From NCBI GenBank assembly GCA_947307055.1, contig CAMZHX010000008.1, forward strand, positions 1 through 64,000: DNA of 64,000 nucleotides, in the 5' to 3' direction. Below, piece after piece: positions 43,422 through 51,528 of the stretch. Source of the stretch: an uncultured Selenomonadales bacterium. GTDB taxonomy: Bacteria > Bacillota > Negativicutes > Selenomonadales > Selenomonadaceae. The position numbers and the translations under genes are program-made. Every line of letters begins with the position of its first letter. Position 1 is the stretch's first letter. A model generated the notes under the pieces. That model was not told the origin of the DNA. It saw nothing but the letters and a program-made list of their open reading frames with translations, and ran no database searches.

Positions 43422-43598
43422 TCAAGCCGTTTCAATGACTTCGCGCCCGTCATAGTAACCGCATTCCAGGCACACATGGTGTGGGAGTTTAGGTTCTTGG
43501 CATCTCGGACATTTTACGTAGTTCGGAGCTTCCAACTTCCAATTAGCACGCCGCCTGTCGCGTCTGCTTTTGCTCAATTTCCTTTTAGGTGCCGCCAA
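43422..43598 (-). CDS. rpmF: 50S ribosomal protein L32
   Basis: 58 residues, TTG start at 43598 after AAGGAGGTG. The product begins AAPKRKLSKSRRDRRRANWK and carries a zinc-ribbon pair, CPRCQEP and CLECGYYDGRE, that is, the four-cysteine form of L32. The gene is shorter than the usual ORF cutoff and easy to miss. It lies between yceD and plsX, the conserved order in bacteria. A terminator hairpin follows. Confidence 0.97.
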   Translation of the reverse strand: MAAPKRKLSKSRRDRRRANWKLEAPNYVKCPRCQEPKLPHHVCLECGYYDGREVIETA

Positions 43599-43611
43599 TG
43601 CTTACACCTCC

Positions 43612-44073
43612 TTATTTTAGCTTTAAATCTTTCAACGTTTCGAGGCGCGGGTCGACGATAAATTTATCGCACTCGCACTCGCCGTCGTTCAAATTTGCGC
43701 CGCATACAGGACATAAGCCCTTACAATCCGCCTTGCAAAGATTTTTCATTGGCTGCCCGGCAAGCAATGTATCCCGCAAAAGTTCAGTTATATCGATTAA
43801 ATCTTCCACAACTTGAGACCGGTCAAACTCTTCCTCGAACTCGTGCATTTGATTTTCCGTCGCTTGAGTTAAACACCTGTCGCAAGTGAAAGTTTTCGTG
43901 CAATCGATTTGCCCGCGAACGACGAAATTTTTTCCGACCTCTTCGACCTCGCCGGAAATCTTAACGTCTCCGATAAATCCTTCCGCCGATAAATCTTCGC
44001 CAAATAAATTTTCTGTCGTCGCGCTGAACTCGAAAGGAACTTTACTGCCCCTTGCCGTTTGCACTTTCGGCAT
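43612..44073 (-). CDS. YceD/DUF177 family protein
   Basis: 153 residues from ATG 44073, with AAAGGCGGTG before it; upstream in-frame sequence is not used. YceD proteins accompany rpmF almost everywhere and are linked to 23S rRNA accumulation, with exact function uncertain. The central CTKTFTCDRCLTQATENQ and the C-terminal CKADCKGLCPVCGANLNDGE give two Cys clusters, and the protein ends with DPRLETLKDLKL, the family ending. First gene of the yceD-rpmF-plsX-fab run. A TTGACA-N17-TAAAAT pair overlaps its start. Confidence 0.92.
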   Translation of the reverse strand: MPKVQTARGSKVPFEFSATTENLFGEDLSAEGFIGDVKISGEVEEVGKNFVVRGQIDCTKTFTCDRCLTQATENQMHEFEEEFDRSQVVEDLIDITELLRDTLLAGQPMKNLCKADCKGLCPVCGANLNDGECECDKFIVDPRLETLKDLKLK

Positions 44074-44268
44074 TTTACAACACCGCCTTTTCTCTGTCAA
44101 GGTAACATTTCTTGTAAAAATATCTTGCCAAAATTTTCCTCCGCGATTATAATAAATACGCTCTAAAGACACGTCGAAGGGCAGTCGGTTTTTCGACGCC
44201 GGCTCCCTCAAGAATAAAGCTTTTGGTGTTGCCGCCGTTGTGCGGCTTATTTCGTGCTCGAATCGATA

Positions 44269-44349
44269 TTATCTAAAGAACACGTCATAGATGGTGAACA
44301 GGAGCTGTGCTACGGATACAGCCAAGCTGATTTTCTCGAACTTGCTCAT
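44269..44349 (-). CDS. Small hydrophobic peptide, candidate holin-like type I toxin
   Basis: 26 residues: a short polar start MSKFEKIS, then one hydrophobic helix LAVSVAQLLFTIYDVFF and a terminal arginine. This is the plan of the small 'putative holin-like toxin' family of Firmicutes (TxpA/BsrG-like, type I toxin-antitoxin). The ribosome binding site GGGGGTGG is strong, but CCTCT/AGAGG forms a hairpin around TTCG that partly hides it, as often seen for such toxins. Downstream, GCCG-CACAA-CGGC and the following AACACC resemble the 3' region I associate with these toxins. No antisense RNA promoter was proven. It is read toward yceD and lies between fliB and yceD. Confidence 0.6.
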   Translation of the reverse strand: MSKFEKISLAVSVAQLLFTIYDVFFR

Positions 44350-44399
44350 GCTACCACCCCCTCTCGAAAGAGGAAGCCGGCAACCAACTGCCCGCAAAA

Positions 44400-44427
44400 A
44401 TTATAGCATAAAAAAATTCTCCCGCAA
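44400..44427 (-). promoter_or_regulatory. Promoter of the small toxin-like ORF, overlapping the fliB terminator
   Basis: TTGCGG (44422-44427), 16-base spacer, TATAAT (44400-44405) with an upstream TG. The -35 box lies in the 3' arm of the fliB terminator. Confidence 0.6.
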
Positions 44428-44441
44428 CGTTCAACGGGAGA
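44418..44441 (-). terminator. Terminator of fliB
   Basis: TCTCCCG and CGGGAGA arms (perfect apart from the loop), then seven Ts on the minus strand. Confidence 0.85.
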
Positions 44442-44447
44442 GTTTTT

Positions 44448-45671
44448 TTATCCGCGAAGCAAGCAATTCATTATCAAGAAAATATCGTCAATGCCTTTGA
44501 GTAACTCGAAAAATCTGTCGTAGAGGCTTTTATTGTGATTTGTCTTTGCAGCGAACCAGTCGACAAGTTTCAATATGTCGTCTTTGGAATCTAATCCCTT
44601 TTGCGTCGCTGAAAAAATTATCAGCTCGAAAATCTTGTAGCTTATCAGGAAGACCGCAAAATTTCTCGACATATTCTCTTCCTTGAATCGCCACGGATAA
44701 GAATACATGAAAAGTTCGTTGACGAGATAATTTTCAAGAATGGTCGAGTATTTCTCTAAAAATTTTTCGCGCTCGTTGGTGAGGCTTTCATAATGGGCGG
44801 AGAATTCCGCGACGTTTAAAGTAGATTTTTCATCGGGCTTAATCTTCATGACTTCAACGAACGTTTCGAGAAATTCCTTGCCCTCGACGGACTTAAGACA
44901 ATCGAAAGTGAAGTCCAAAAATTTCATAATTAAGAAGATGAAATTTTTTGCGTCGAGCGAAAAGCTTCGGAGCAACGGCGCAATTTCTCCCATTAAAAAT
45001 TCTTCCGATTCATACGCCTCAATCAATTTAAGCAAAGTATCTCTATCCGTTTCGCTCGAAAGCATTTCTTGTAACTTGTCTAGGAAAAGTCCGAGCACAA
45101 TTAGCCGCTGGTCGATTGAAAATCGCCGCTCCTGCAAAATCGAAATCATTGCAAGTTGAATCTCGAAAAAGACGCTGAGATATTCTTCCGGTATGCGGAA
45201 AGTCCCAATTTGAATTTTGCCGCTGTTGCTGTGAACTTTTTCCGGTACCTCGACTAATTTAAATTTCATTGGCTCTTCTTGAAATAAAATCAATTCCGCC
45301 GCCACAGGACAAGTCATCGTTAGCGACCGCTCAAAAAATTTCCCAAAGTTGTAAGTATGACGTGGGTAACTCGTGCAAGTTATCGATAAAAATTCCTCGC
45401 CGTAATCGCGTTGCAAGCGGCATAAATTATTTTCGGTCAGCATTGGACAAAAATTTTTTTCGTCCAGCGTCACGATATATTTGTTAGTCTCCGAATTGAA
45501 TTTTATATGCGGAATAATTTCCTGCGCGGCGGCAAGCGCGGAATATTTTTCGTAAGTCGCCTTGTCAATATCAATCGTCCAATTTTTGCAACAACGCGCA
45601 TTGCACTTTGCGCCGTCGCATTTGAACTTGCTGACGTATTCAGGCTGGAAGTAAAGATAATTTCTTTCCAT
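44448..45671 (-). CDS. fliB: Flagellin lysine-N-methylase FliB
   Basis: 407 residues from ATG 45671 (a GTG two codons earlier also fits). FliB methylates surface lysines of flagellin. The N-terminal cysteine cluster is the family mark: FKCDGAKCNARCCKNWTIDI, followed by CPMLTENNLCRLQRDYG and CTSYPRHTYNFGKFFERSLT with TMTCPVAAEL. These cysteines are thought to hold an iron-sulfur cluster. The C-terminal two thirds are helical and variable. It overlaps the end of asd by a few bases and so depends on the asd promoter. The three flagellins at 14-18 kb are rich in lysine and are likely targets. Confidence 0.88.
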   Translation of the reverse strand: MERNYLYFQPEYVSKFKCDGAKCNARCCKNWTIDIDKATYEKYSALAAAQEIIPHIKFNSETNKYIVTLDEKNFCPMLTENNLCRLQRDYGEEFLSITCTSYPRHTYNFGKFFERSLTMTCPVAAELILFQEEPMKFKLVEVPEKVHSNSGKIQIGTFRIPEEYLSVFFEIQLAMISILQERRFSIDQRLIVLGLFLDKLQEMLSSETDRDTLLKLIEAYESEEFLMGEIAPLLRSFSLDAKNFIFLIMKFLDFTFDCLKSVEGKEFLETFVEVMKIKPDEKSTLNVAEFSAHYESLTNEREKFLEKYSTILENYLVNELFMYSYPWRFKEENMSRNFAVFLISYKIFELIIFSATQKGLDSKDDILKLVDWFAAKTNHNKSLYDRFFELLKGIDDIFLIMNCLLRG

Positions 45672-45673
45672 GC

Positions 45674-46702
45674 TCACACCATTTTCTTTGCAATCATGTA
45701 CTCGGCGATTTGCAACGCGTTGAGAGCTGCGCCCTTTCTAATCTGGTCGCCGCAAACCCAAAGGTTTAAGCCGTGTTCGATAGAAAAATCTTTTCTGATG
45801 CGCCCGACTTCAACTGCGTCTTTGCCGGAAGTTTCGAGCGGTTGAGGGTAAATCATTTCGGCGGGATTGTCGCGGACAATAACGCCAGGGAAATTCTCCA
45901 AAGCGGCGCGAGCTTCCTCGACCGTTACATCGCTTTCAAACTCGACGTTGACCGACTCGGCGTGAGAGCGATAGACGGGGACGCGGACGGTTGTCGCAGT
46001 GACTTTCAAGGCGTCGTCCTCCATGATTTTTTTAGTCTCGTCGACCATTTTCATTTCCTCTTTGGTGTAGAGATTTTCTTTGAAAACGTCGATTTGCGGC
46101 AGGAGGTTCGAGGCAATTTGATAATGTTTGTCGAGCTTGGCGACGGGCAAAATTTTAGCTTCGACCGCCTCGCCGCGAGCTAATGCCTCAAGTTGTGCTT
46201 TTAATTCGTCCATGCCTTCGCGACCCGCGCCCGATACCGCTTGATAAGTCGACACGACCACGCGCTTTATCCGCGACAAATTATAAAGCGGCTTGAGTGC
46301 CATGACCATAATTATTGTTGAGCAATTCGGGTTAGCGATTATGCCTTTGTGGCGGGCGATTGCTTGAGGATTGACTTCGGGCACGACCAGCGGGACTTCG
46401 GGGTCCATGCGGAAGTTTGACGAATTATCTATGACGACCGCGCCCGCTTTGACTGCCGCCGGTGCAAAGAGTTTACTTGCCGCGCCGCCCGCGAACAATG
46501 CAAATTTCATGCCCTCGAAAGATTTTTCCGTTGTCTCCTCGACCGTGTACTCTTTGCCCATGAAATTTATTTTCTTGCCCGCAGAACGCGATGATGCTAA
46601 CATTTTCAGCTCGCCGAAGGGGAAATTGCGTTCCTCGATGAGTTTTAAAAATTCTTGACCGACTGCGCCAGTTGCGCCCACGATTGCCGTGTTGAATTGC
46701 AT
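45674..46702 (-). CDS. asd: Aspartate-semialdehyde dehydrogenase
   Basis: 342 residues from ATG 46702 (AAAGGAGG site). Reduces aspartyl phosphate to the semialdehyde, the branch point to DAP/lysine, threonine and methionine. NADP loop VGATGAVGQEFLKLIEERNF, DNSSNFRMDPEVPLVVPEVN, catalytic Cys127 in IIANPNCSTIIMV, the substrate segment VVSTYQAVSGAGREGMDEL and the C-terminal DQIRKGAALNALQIAE. Standard length for the Gram-positive type. Promoter nested in the upstream terminator. Transcribed with fliB, an odd pairing. Confidence 0.97.
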   Translation of the reverse strand: MQFNTAIVGATGAVGQEFLKLIEERNFPFGELKMLASSRSAGKKINFMGKEYTVEETTEKSFEGMKFALFAGGAASKLFAPAAVKAGAVVIDNSSNFRMDPEVPLVVPEVNPQAIARHKGIIANPNCSTIIMVMALKPLYNLSRIKRVVVSTYQAVSGAGREGMDELKAQLEALARGEAVEAKILPVAKLDKHYQIASNLLPQIDVFKENLYTKEEMKMVDETKKIMEDDALKVTATTVRVPVYRSHAESVNVEFESDVTVEEARAALENFPGVIVRDNPAEMIYPQPLETSGKDAVEVGRIRKDFSIEHGLNLWVCGDQIRKGAALNALQIAEYMIAKKMV

Positions 46703-46735
46703 TTGAATTCCTCCTTTGAATTGACTTCGCCGCAG

Positions 46736-46764
46736 ATTATACCACAAAAAAATCCCTCAACCAA
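46736..46764 (-). promoter_or_regulatory. Promoter of asd, overlapping the pyrophosphatase terminator
   Basis: TTGGTT (46759-46764), 17-base spacer, TATAAT (46736-46741); the -35 box and spacer run through the terminator's 3' arm and T-run. Confidence 0.6.
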
Positions 46765-46776
46765 AGCGGTCGAGGG
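46754..46776 (-). terminator. Terminator of the pyrophosphatase gene
   Basis: CCCTC and GAGGG arms extended inside by ACC/GGT, then seven Ts on the minus strand. Confidence 0.75.
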
Positions 46777-46801
46777 TAAAATTTTTTATACGCTTGAAAA
46801 A

Positions 46802-48454
46802 TTATTGCGGTTTAATACGTTTGACTGCTTCACTAAGGGGAGGCACAATCTGTTTTTTCCTGCTCATTACGCCAGGCAGGAATATGTGATTGCCGCTGGT
46901 GTCTTTGTGGAACGCTTCACCGATGAGGGTACGCGGTGAGCCGACGTAGAGCAAATATGTTGCTTCTTCGAGAATATCGGTCGCCATGAGCAAATGCATG
47001 TCGAAGCCTTCGCGCTCGCAATTTTCTTTCATGAACGCGATAATGTTATCCTCTATGTTCAAAATTTCAGATGGATCCATAACGGAAATTTGGCTGACGA
47101 TAATTTTGTAGTCGCCGATTTTGAATTCCTTAAGATCGTTTTTAGCGATTTCGGCGGGGGTTTTGTCGCCAATGCCCGCGCCAGCTCTCAACATTGCCAA
47201 GCCGTATTCCTTGAGATCGACGCCTGCAATTTGGGCGAGACGTTCGGCAGTTTTCCTATCTTTAGGCGTGCAAGTCGGCGATTTAAATAAAACGGTGTCG
47301 GAAATAATCGCGCTCATAAGAAGTCCGGCGATTGACGGCGGAATATCAACATCTTGATCCCAATACATGTTCGCGACGATTGTACAGGTGCAACCGACCG
47401 GCTCTTGGTGAATGTAAATTGGCTCGGAGGTTTGAACGCCGCCGAGTCTGTGGTGGTCTATGATTTCTACGATTTTGCCGTCTTCAATGCCCTCGATAGC
47501 TTGACCGCGTTCGTTGTGGTCGACAAGGATAACTTTTTCGCGTTCGGGCAACATGATTTCATCTGCGCTGACAAGCCCAACTAATTTCCCGTTCTCGACG
47601 ACGGGATAACTTCTGTAGCGATGTTTGTCCATGATGCCCTTGATGTCGCTGAGCAAATCCATTGGGCGGAAGCAAACGGGGTCAGATTTCATGATTCTGC
47701 GAATGGGCACGCACTGATTGATTAAGCGGCCGACGGTGTAAGTGTCGTAGGGCGTCAGCATAATGAACACGCCTTTTTTCTCGGCCTCTTCCAAAACTTC
47801 GGGCGCGATACGGCTGTTTTGCGTCACGACAAGGCAGGAAATCCCGCACTCAAGGAATTTCAAAAGAGTTTCCGCGCTTCTGTCACCAACAAGCACAATA
47901 TCCTTTCTGTTGAGGATACTGACTGTCGAGAACGCGCTGCCCGACGCGATAATTATATTGCCCTCGATTAACTCGTTTTCGTCGCCCGCAACTAAAACTT
48001 TAGCTTCGGTAGCTTGAATTATGTCGCGATAACGGACGCGCATTTCGACGAGGCTTTGAAGTCCGAGCTCAAGGAAATATCTTTTAGCCAAGTCGCTGAC
48101 AGTGACAATGCCGACGAGTTCGCCGCCCGAATCGGTGACGGGCACGGATTGCAATTCGCTTTTGCGCATGACTTCTCCCAAATGACGAAGAGTATCGTGT
48201 TGACGGACTACGGTTTTGCATTCGAGCGCGACATCTTTAACACGCGGATACAAATCGGTCAGGAGCAACGGCTGATTCACTTTGAAATATTCGAGCGCGT
48301 ATTTAGTTTCGTTATTGATTTTGCCGCAACGAGCCGCCACCGCATTTACGCCGTGCGCTTGCTTGAGGTTCGCGTAGCCAATCGCCGAGCAAATCGAATC
48401 GGTATCGGGATTCCTGTGCCCAATAACGTAAATTGGTTTATTGCCGCCTTTCAT
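46802..48454 (-). CDS. ppaC: Family II manganese-dependent inorganic pyrophosphatase with CBS and DRTGG domains
   Basis: 550 residues, the long regulated form of the cytoplasmic enzyme that hydrolyses pyrophosphate. Order: N-terminal DHH part with GHRNPDTDSICSAIGYANL (12-30), CBS 1 (LGEVMRKSELQSVPVTDSGG), a DRTGG insert (about 130-245), CBS 2 (SDIKGIMDKHRYRSYPVVEN), then the second DHH part with VDHNERGQ and EIIDHHRLGGVQT and a DHHA2 domain with the RK-type end VMSRKKQIVPPL. CBS domains in this class sense AMP/ADP and diadenosine polyphosphates. Start ATG with GGAGGAGG. It has its own promoter (48500-48528). Confidence 0.96.
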   Translation of the reverse strand: MKGGNKPIYVIGHRNPDTDSICSAIGYANLKQAHGVNAVAARCGKINNETKYALEYFKVNQPLLLTDLYPRVKDVALECKTVVRQHDTLRHLGEVMRKSELQSVPVTDSGGELVGIVTVSDLAKRYFLELGLQSLVEMRVRYRDIIQATEAKVLVAGDENELIEGNIIIASGSAFSTVSILNRKDIVLVGDRSAETLLKFLECGISCLVVTQNSRIAPEVLEEAEKKGVFIMLTPYDTYTVGRLINQCVPIRRIMKSDPVCFRPMDLLSDIKGIMDKHRYRSYPVVENGKLVGLVSADEIMLPEREKVILVDHNERGQAIEGIEDGKIVEIIDHHRLGGVQTSEPIYIHQEPVGCTCTIVANMYWDQDVDIPPSIAGLLMSAIISDTVLFKSPTCTPKDRKTAERLAQIAGVDLKEYGLAMLRAGAGIGDKTPAEIAKNDLKEFKIGDYKIIVSQISVMDPSEILNIEDNIIAFMKENCEREGFDMHLLMATDILEEATYLLYVGSPRTLIGEAFHKDTSGNHIFLPGVMSRKKQIVPPLSEAVKRIKPQ

Positions 48455-48499
48455 TAAAAGACCTCCTCCAATTATCAGAAAATTAAATCCTACGCTCGA

Positions 48500-48528
48500 A
48501 TTATAAACAAAAACTTTTGCACTGTCTA
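48500..48528 (-). promoter_or_regulatory. Promoter of the pyrophosphatase gene
   Basis: TAGACA (48523-48528), 17-base spacer, TATAAT (48500-48505), 46 bases before the ATG. Confidence 0.7.
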
Positions 48529-48542
48529 TATTGGAAGAAAAT

Positions 48543-50027
48543 TTAACCTGCGCTGACGTAACTGCGAATTTCTGCGGGAATGTCAGCCCAATCGAGAGTC
48601 GTGACGGAAAGATTATTTTTCAGCGCGTAAGCACAGGCAATGCCGGCGGCCTCGCCCATACTCATGCAAGTAGGCTGAATTCTGACTGCGGCTTGAGCGG
48701 GGAAATCTGCGCTGATACATCTGCCGACGACCAAGAGATTAGAAATTTCTTTAGGAACGAGCGCGCGATATGGGACTTCGTAAAATTCGCCTTTGGCAAG
48801 CTTATGGTCTAAATTTAAAACTTCGTCGTGGACATCGATTGGATAAGCGGAGCGGCAAACGGCGTCGGGAAATTTCTGCGCGTTGTAGTAATCATCTTTT
48901 GTCATATAATATTTGCCCTTAATGCGCCACGACTCGCGGACGCCAAGCATAGATGCTTCGCGACTGATATAAGCGTTCTTGAAGCCGGGAATATTTTTCC
49001 GGAAGAAATTGGCAAGGCGGCGAATCATAATCCTACACTGCTGAATAGCTTTGCTGCGGTCGAGCGCACTTGTCGAGCTGTAGAGGAAGGGCGACACTTC
49101 GGGGCAATTCATAGACATAGTGCCGGGCTTGCCGATGATTGTAAACGCTTGAATATAAGCCACGTCGTCTTTAGTGACTTCGCCGCGCTGAATGCCCTCG
49201 TAATAAAATTTTTCAGTGTGAGTAGTCTTAGCGAATTCAAATTCGGGCGGTTTACTTTCGCACCAACCGTCCTTGAGCTTCTTGACGAAGAACTTATAAA
49301 CTTTCATTTCCTCGACTCCGCCCATTTCAAAGCGGAAACTCATCTTCTGATTGCGTCCGGTAACGTCAGAGCCGCGAACAGTTTCGACGCCCGCAAACCT
49401 CGATAAAGCCGCGTCGCCGGTCGCGTCGATGAAAATTTTTGCCTCGACTTTGCAAGTACCTTCGACAGTGTGAACGATAGCGGCAGAAATTTTCCCGCCT
49501 TGAGTGCTCGCGCCAATCAAAGTCGCGTTGTAGAGAACGTTGACCTTGTAATCGGCGCAAAGTTCGTCGTAAATGAAGGCGAGCAATTCGGGCGTGTATT
49601 CGCGAGCGTCGCCGCCATTTTTATATTGAGGCTCCTCAGTAAAACTAACGTTAATGCCGTGCATGTAAAATCTTTTATTCAAGTCGGTAATGTAAGGCGT
49701 GTCGCTGTTTATAGTTTTCGTTGGCATGGAGGGATAGACGAGGCCTTGAGTTTGCAAGCCGCCCAGAACCGTCCCTTGCTCAATCAGAACGACGCTTAAA
49801 CCATTCCGCGCGGCAGTGACAGCAGCAGCAGTTCCGGCGCAACCGCCACCCACTACGCAAACATCTGCGCGGAGCAAAGTCGGAATGTTATCTGTGTTGA
49901 AGGTGATATTTTGAGCCTGCGCGGCTTGAGCGGTTTTGTTGGAACCGATAACGGCACCGGCGGCAGTCAGTCCGGCGAGCTTCAACAGGTCGCGCCGCGA
50001 AATCGGGATAAGAAAACTTTTTTCCAT
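48543..50027 (-). CDS. Tat-exported FAD-dependent oxidoreductase
   Basis: 494 residues. The N-terminus has a twin-arginine signal (ISRRDLLKLAGLTAAGAVIG) and an alanine-rich cleavage region near residue 38. An FAD-binding Rossmann motif follows: ADVCVVGGGCAGTAAAVTAA (54-73), and the C-terminal FAD segment is GRCISADFPAQAAVRIQPTC with GEAAGIACAYALKNN. The layout matches the FAD-dependent oxidoreductase family with an internal ATGDAALSRFAGVE segment, whose substrates are mostly unknown. It lies 20 bases after the PTS permease gene and so may be co-transcribed. Extracytoplasmic flavoproteins like this are frequent in Selenomonadales; electron partner unknown. Confidence 0.9.
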   Translation of the reverse strand: MEKSFLIPISRRDLLKLAGLTAAGAVIGSNKTAQAAQAQNITFNTDNIPTLLRADVCVVGGGCAGTAAAVTAARNGLSVVLIEQGTVLGGLQTQGLVYPSMPTKTINSDTPYITDLNKRFYMHGINVSFTEEPQYKNGGDAREYTPELLAFIYDELCADYKVNVLYNATLIGASTQGGKISAAIVHTVEGTCKVEAKIFIDATGDAALSRFAGVETVRGSDVTGRNQKMSFRFEMGGVEEMKVYKFFVKKLKDGWCESKPPEFEFAKTTHTEKFYYEGIQRGEVTKDDVAYIQAFTIIGKPGTMSMNCPEVSPFLYSSTSALDRSKAIQQCRIMIRRLANFFRKNIPGFKNAYISREASMLGVRESWRIKGKYYMTKDDYYNAQKFPDAVCRSAYPIDVHDEVLNLDHKLAKGEFYEVPYRALVPKEISNLLVVGRCISADFPAQAAVRIQPTCMSMGEAAGIACAYALKNNLSVTTLDWADIPAEIRSYVSAG

Positions 50028-50047
50028 GAGAACGCCTCCTTTGACAT

Positions 50048-51439
50048 TTAAATTTCTGCGGGGTCGTCAAAGCCCAAAAGCCACGTCGCGATAAAGCCGA
50101 CAACGTAAGCCGTGACGAGTCCCAATAAATAAATCGGTACGTTATTAGTAGTGGCGGCGAGCGGCAATCCGGAAATGCCTAAGGTCGCCGCGCCAACCGT
50201 GAACGCCGCTTGAATTGCTCCGCCAAATGCCCCGCCTATGCAAGCCCCGATAAACGGTTTGAACAGCGGGAAAGTCACGCCGTAAATCAAAGGCTCGCCG
50301 ACGCCCATCATGCCAACCGGTAATGCAGATGCTATCGTCTTCTTGAGAAATTTATTTTTCGTCTTGAAGTAGACCGCGATTGACGCGCCGACTTGACCCG
50401 CGCCCGCCATTGCCAAAATCGGTAGCAAAATCGTTACGCCGAATTGCGAAATTAAATCGACGTGAATCGGCGTCATTGCCTGATGAATGCCCAACATGAC
50501 TAGCGGCAACCATATGCCCGCCAAAACAAATCCGACAAACGCGCCGCCCGATTGAATTGCCGTTGTTGCCGCCGAGCCAATTGCGTCCGATAACATGCCG
50601 CCGGCAGGTTGCAGGATAAAAATTGCCGCCGTGCTCGCGATTAAAACTGTAACCAGCGGCGTCAAGAATAGGTCGAACATTTCAGGGATTATCTTATGCA
50701 ATTTGCCTTCTAGCCACGCCGCGAACGCCGCAACAATTATTACCGAGATGACACCGCCGCGACCAGGTACAAATGGCGTGTTCAAAATGCTGATTTCCGC
50801 TAAGCCCGGATGAGTCATCAACGCCGCGAGCACGCCGCCTAAAATCGGAGTGCCGCCGAAAATTTTTGACGCGTTTATCCCAACGAATAAATTCATGCCC
50901 CAAAAAACCGCATTGCCCGCGACCATTGCAAGTTGAATGCCCTTTTCGTTAGCGAGTGCGGGCGATATTTTTATCAGCACCCCGACGATACCTGTTATCA
51001 AGCCGCAAGCGATAAAGCCTGGTATCAGCGGCGTAAAGATACTCGAAATTTTCTTGAAGAACAATTTAACGGGCGTAGCGTTCTTAGCGCGAATCTTTTC
51101 GTGCAAGGCCTTAGCGTCGCCGACTTTGACTTTGCCAACCTTAACGGTGTTAGTCTCTTCCAAAATTTTATTGACCGCGCTCGTGACGGTCGTCGCCCTG
51201 CCCACGCCTAAAATAATTTGAACTTCGTCGCCGTCCTCGTTGACGCCCAAAACCCCGTCGATTTTCTTCAACGCCTCAATCATGTAATCGTTCTTCTCGA
51301 TAAGTTGGAGCCTAAGGCGCGTCATGCAATTCGTCGCTTGAATCACGTTGGAATAAAGGACATTGCCTGTGCCGCCGACCGTGTTCAATATAATTCTTGC
51401 TAGTTCTTCAGTCTTGTCTATCTTGCTAATCGTAATCAA
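50048..51439 (-). CDS. PTS glucose-superfamily IIBC permease, N-acetylmuramate/sucrose-type
   Basis: About 460 residues. The IIB domain is first: NTVGGTGNVLYSNVIQATNC with CMTRLRLQL, the phosphocysteine site; then about ten membrane helices of the IIC domain, including GMMGVGEPLIYGVTFPLFKP (the conserved GxxEP loop). The end lacks a IIA domain. The order and the short IIB start resemble MurP or ScrA-type proteins; the sugar is not certain. The start is unclear: TTG 51439 follows AAGGAG with no spacing, and an ATT at 51430 has ideal spacing of nine bases. No etherase, regulator or IIA gene is near. Confidence 0.88.
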   Translation of the reverse strand: MITISKIDKTEELARIILNTVGGTGNVLYSNVIQATNCMTRLRLQLIEKNDYMIEALKKIDGVLGVNEDGDEVQIILGVGRATTVTSAVNKILEETNTVKVGKVKVGDAKALHEKIRAKNATPVKLFFKKISSIFTPLIPGFIACGLITGIVGVLIKISPALANEKGIQLAMVAGNAVFWGMNLFVGINASKIFGGTPILGGVLAALMTHPGLAEISILNTPFVPGRGGVISVIIVAAFAAWLEGKLHKIIPEMFDLFLTPLVTVLIASTAAIFILQPAGGMLSDAIGSAATTAIQSGGAFVGFVLAGIWLPLVMLGIHQAMTPIHVDLISQFGVTILLPILAMAGAGQVGASIAVYFKTKNKFLKKTIASALPVGMMGVGEPLIYGVTFPLFKPFIGACIGGAFGGAIQAAFTVGAATLGISGLPLAATTNNVPIYLLGLVTAYVVGFIATWLLGFDDPAEI

Positions 51440-51448
51440 CTCCTTGCT

Positions 51449-51528
51449 AAGGGAGAAGGGAAATGGGAAATGGGAAAAGTATAAAACCTTATCCCTACCC
51501 ATTTCCCTTCTCCCTTTCCCCTTCTCCC
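51449..51528. repeat. Intergenic stem-loop repeat, GGGAAAT family
   Basis: AGGGAGAAGGGAAATGGGAA on the left and CCCATTTCCCTTCTCCC on the right around an AT-rich turn. It fills the gap between the transglutaminase-like and PTS genes and ends at the PTS ribosome binding site. Confidence 0.8.
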
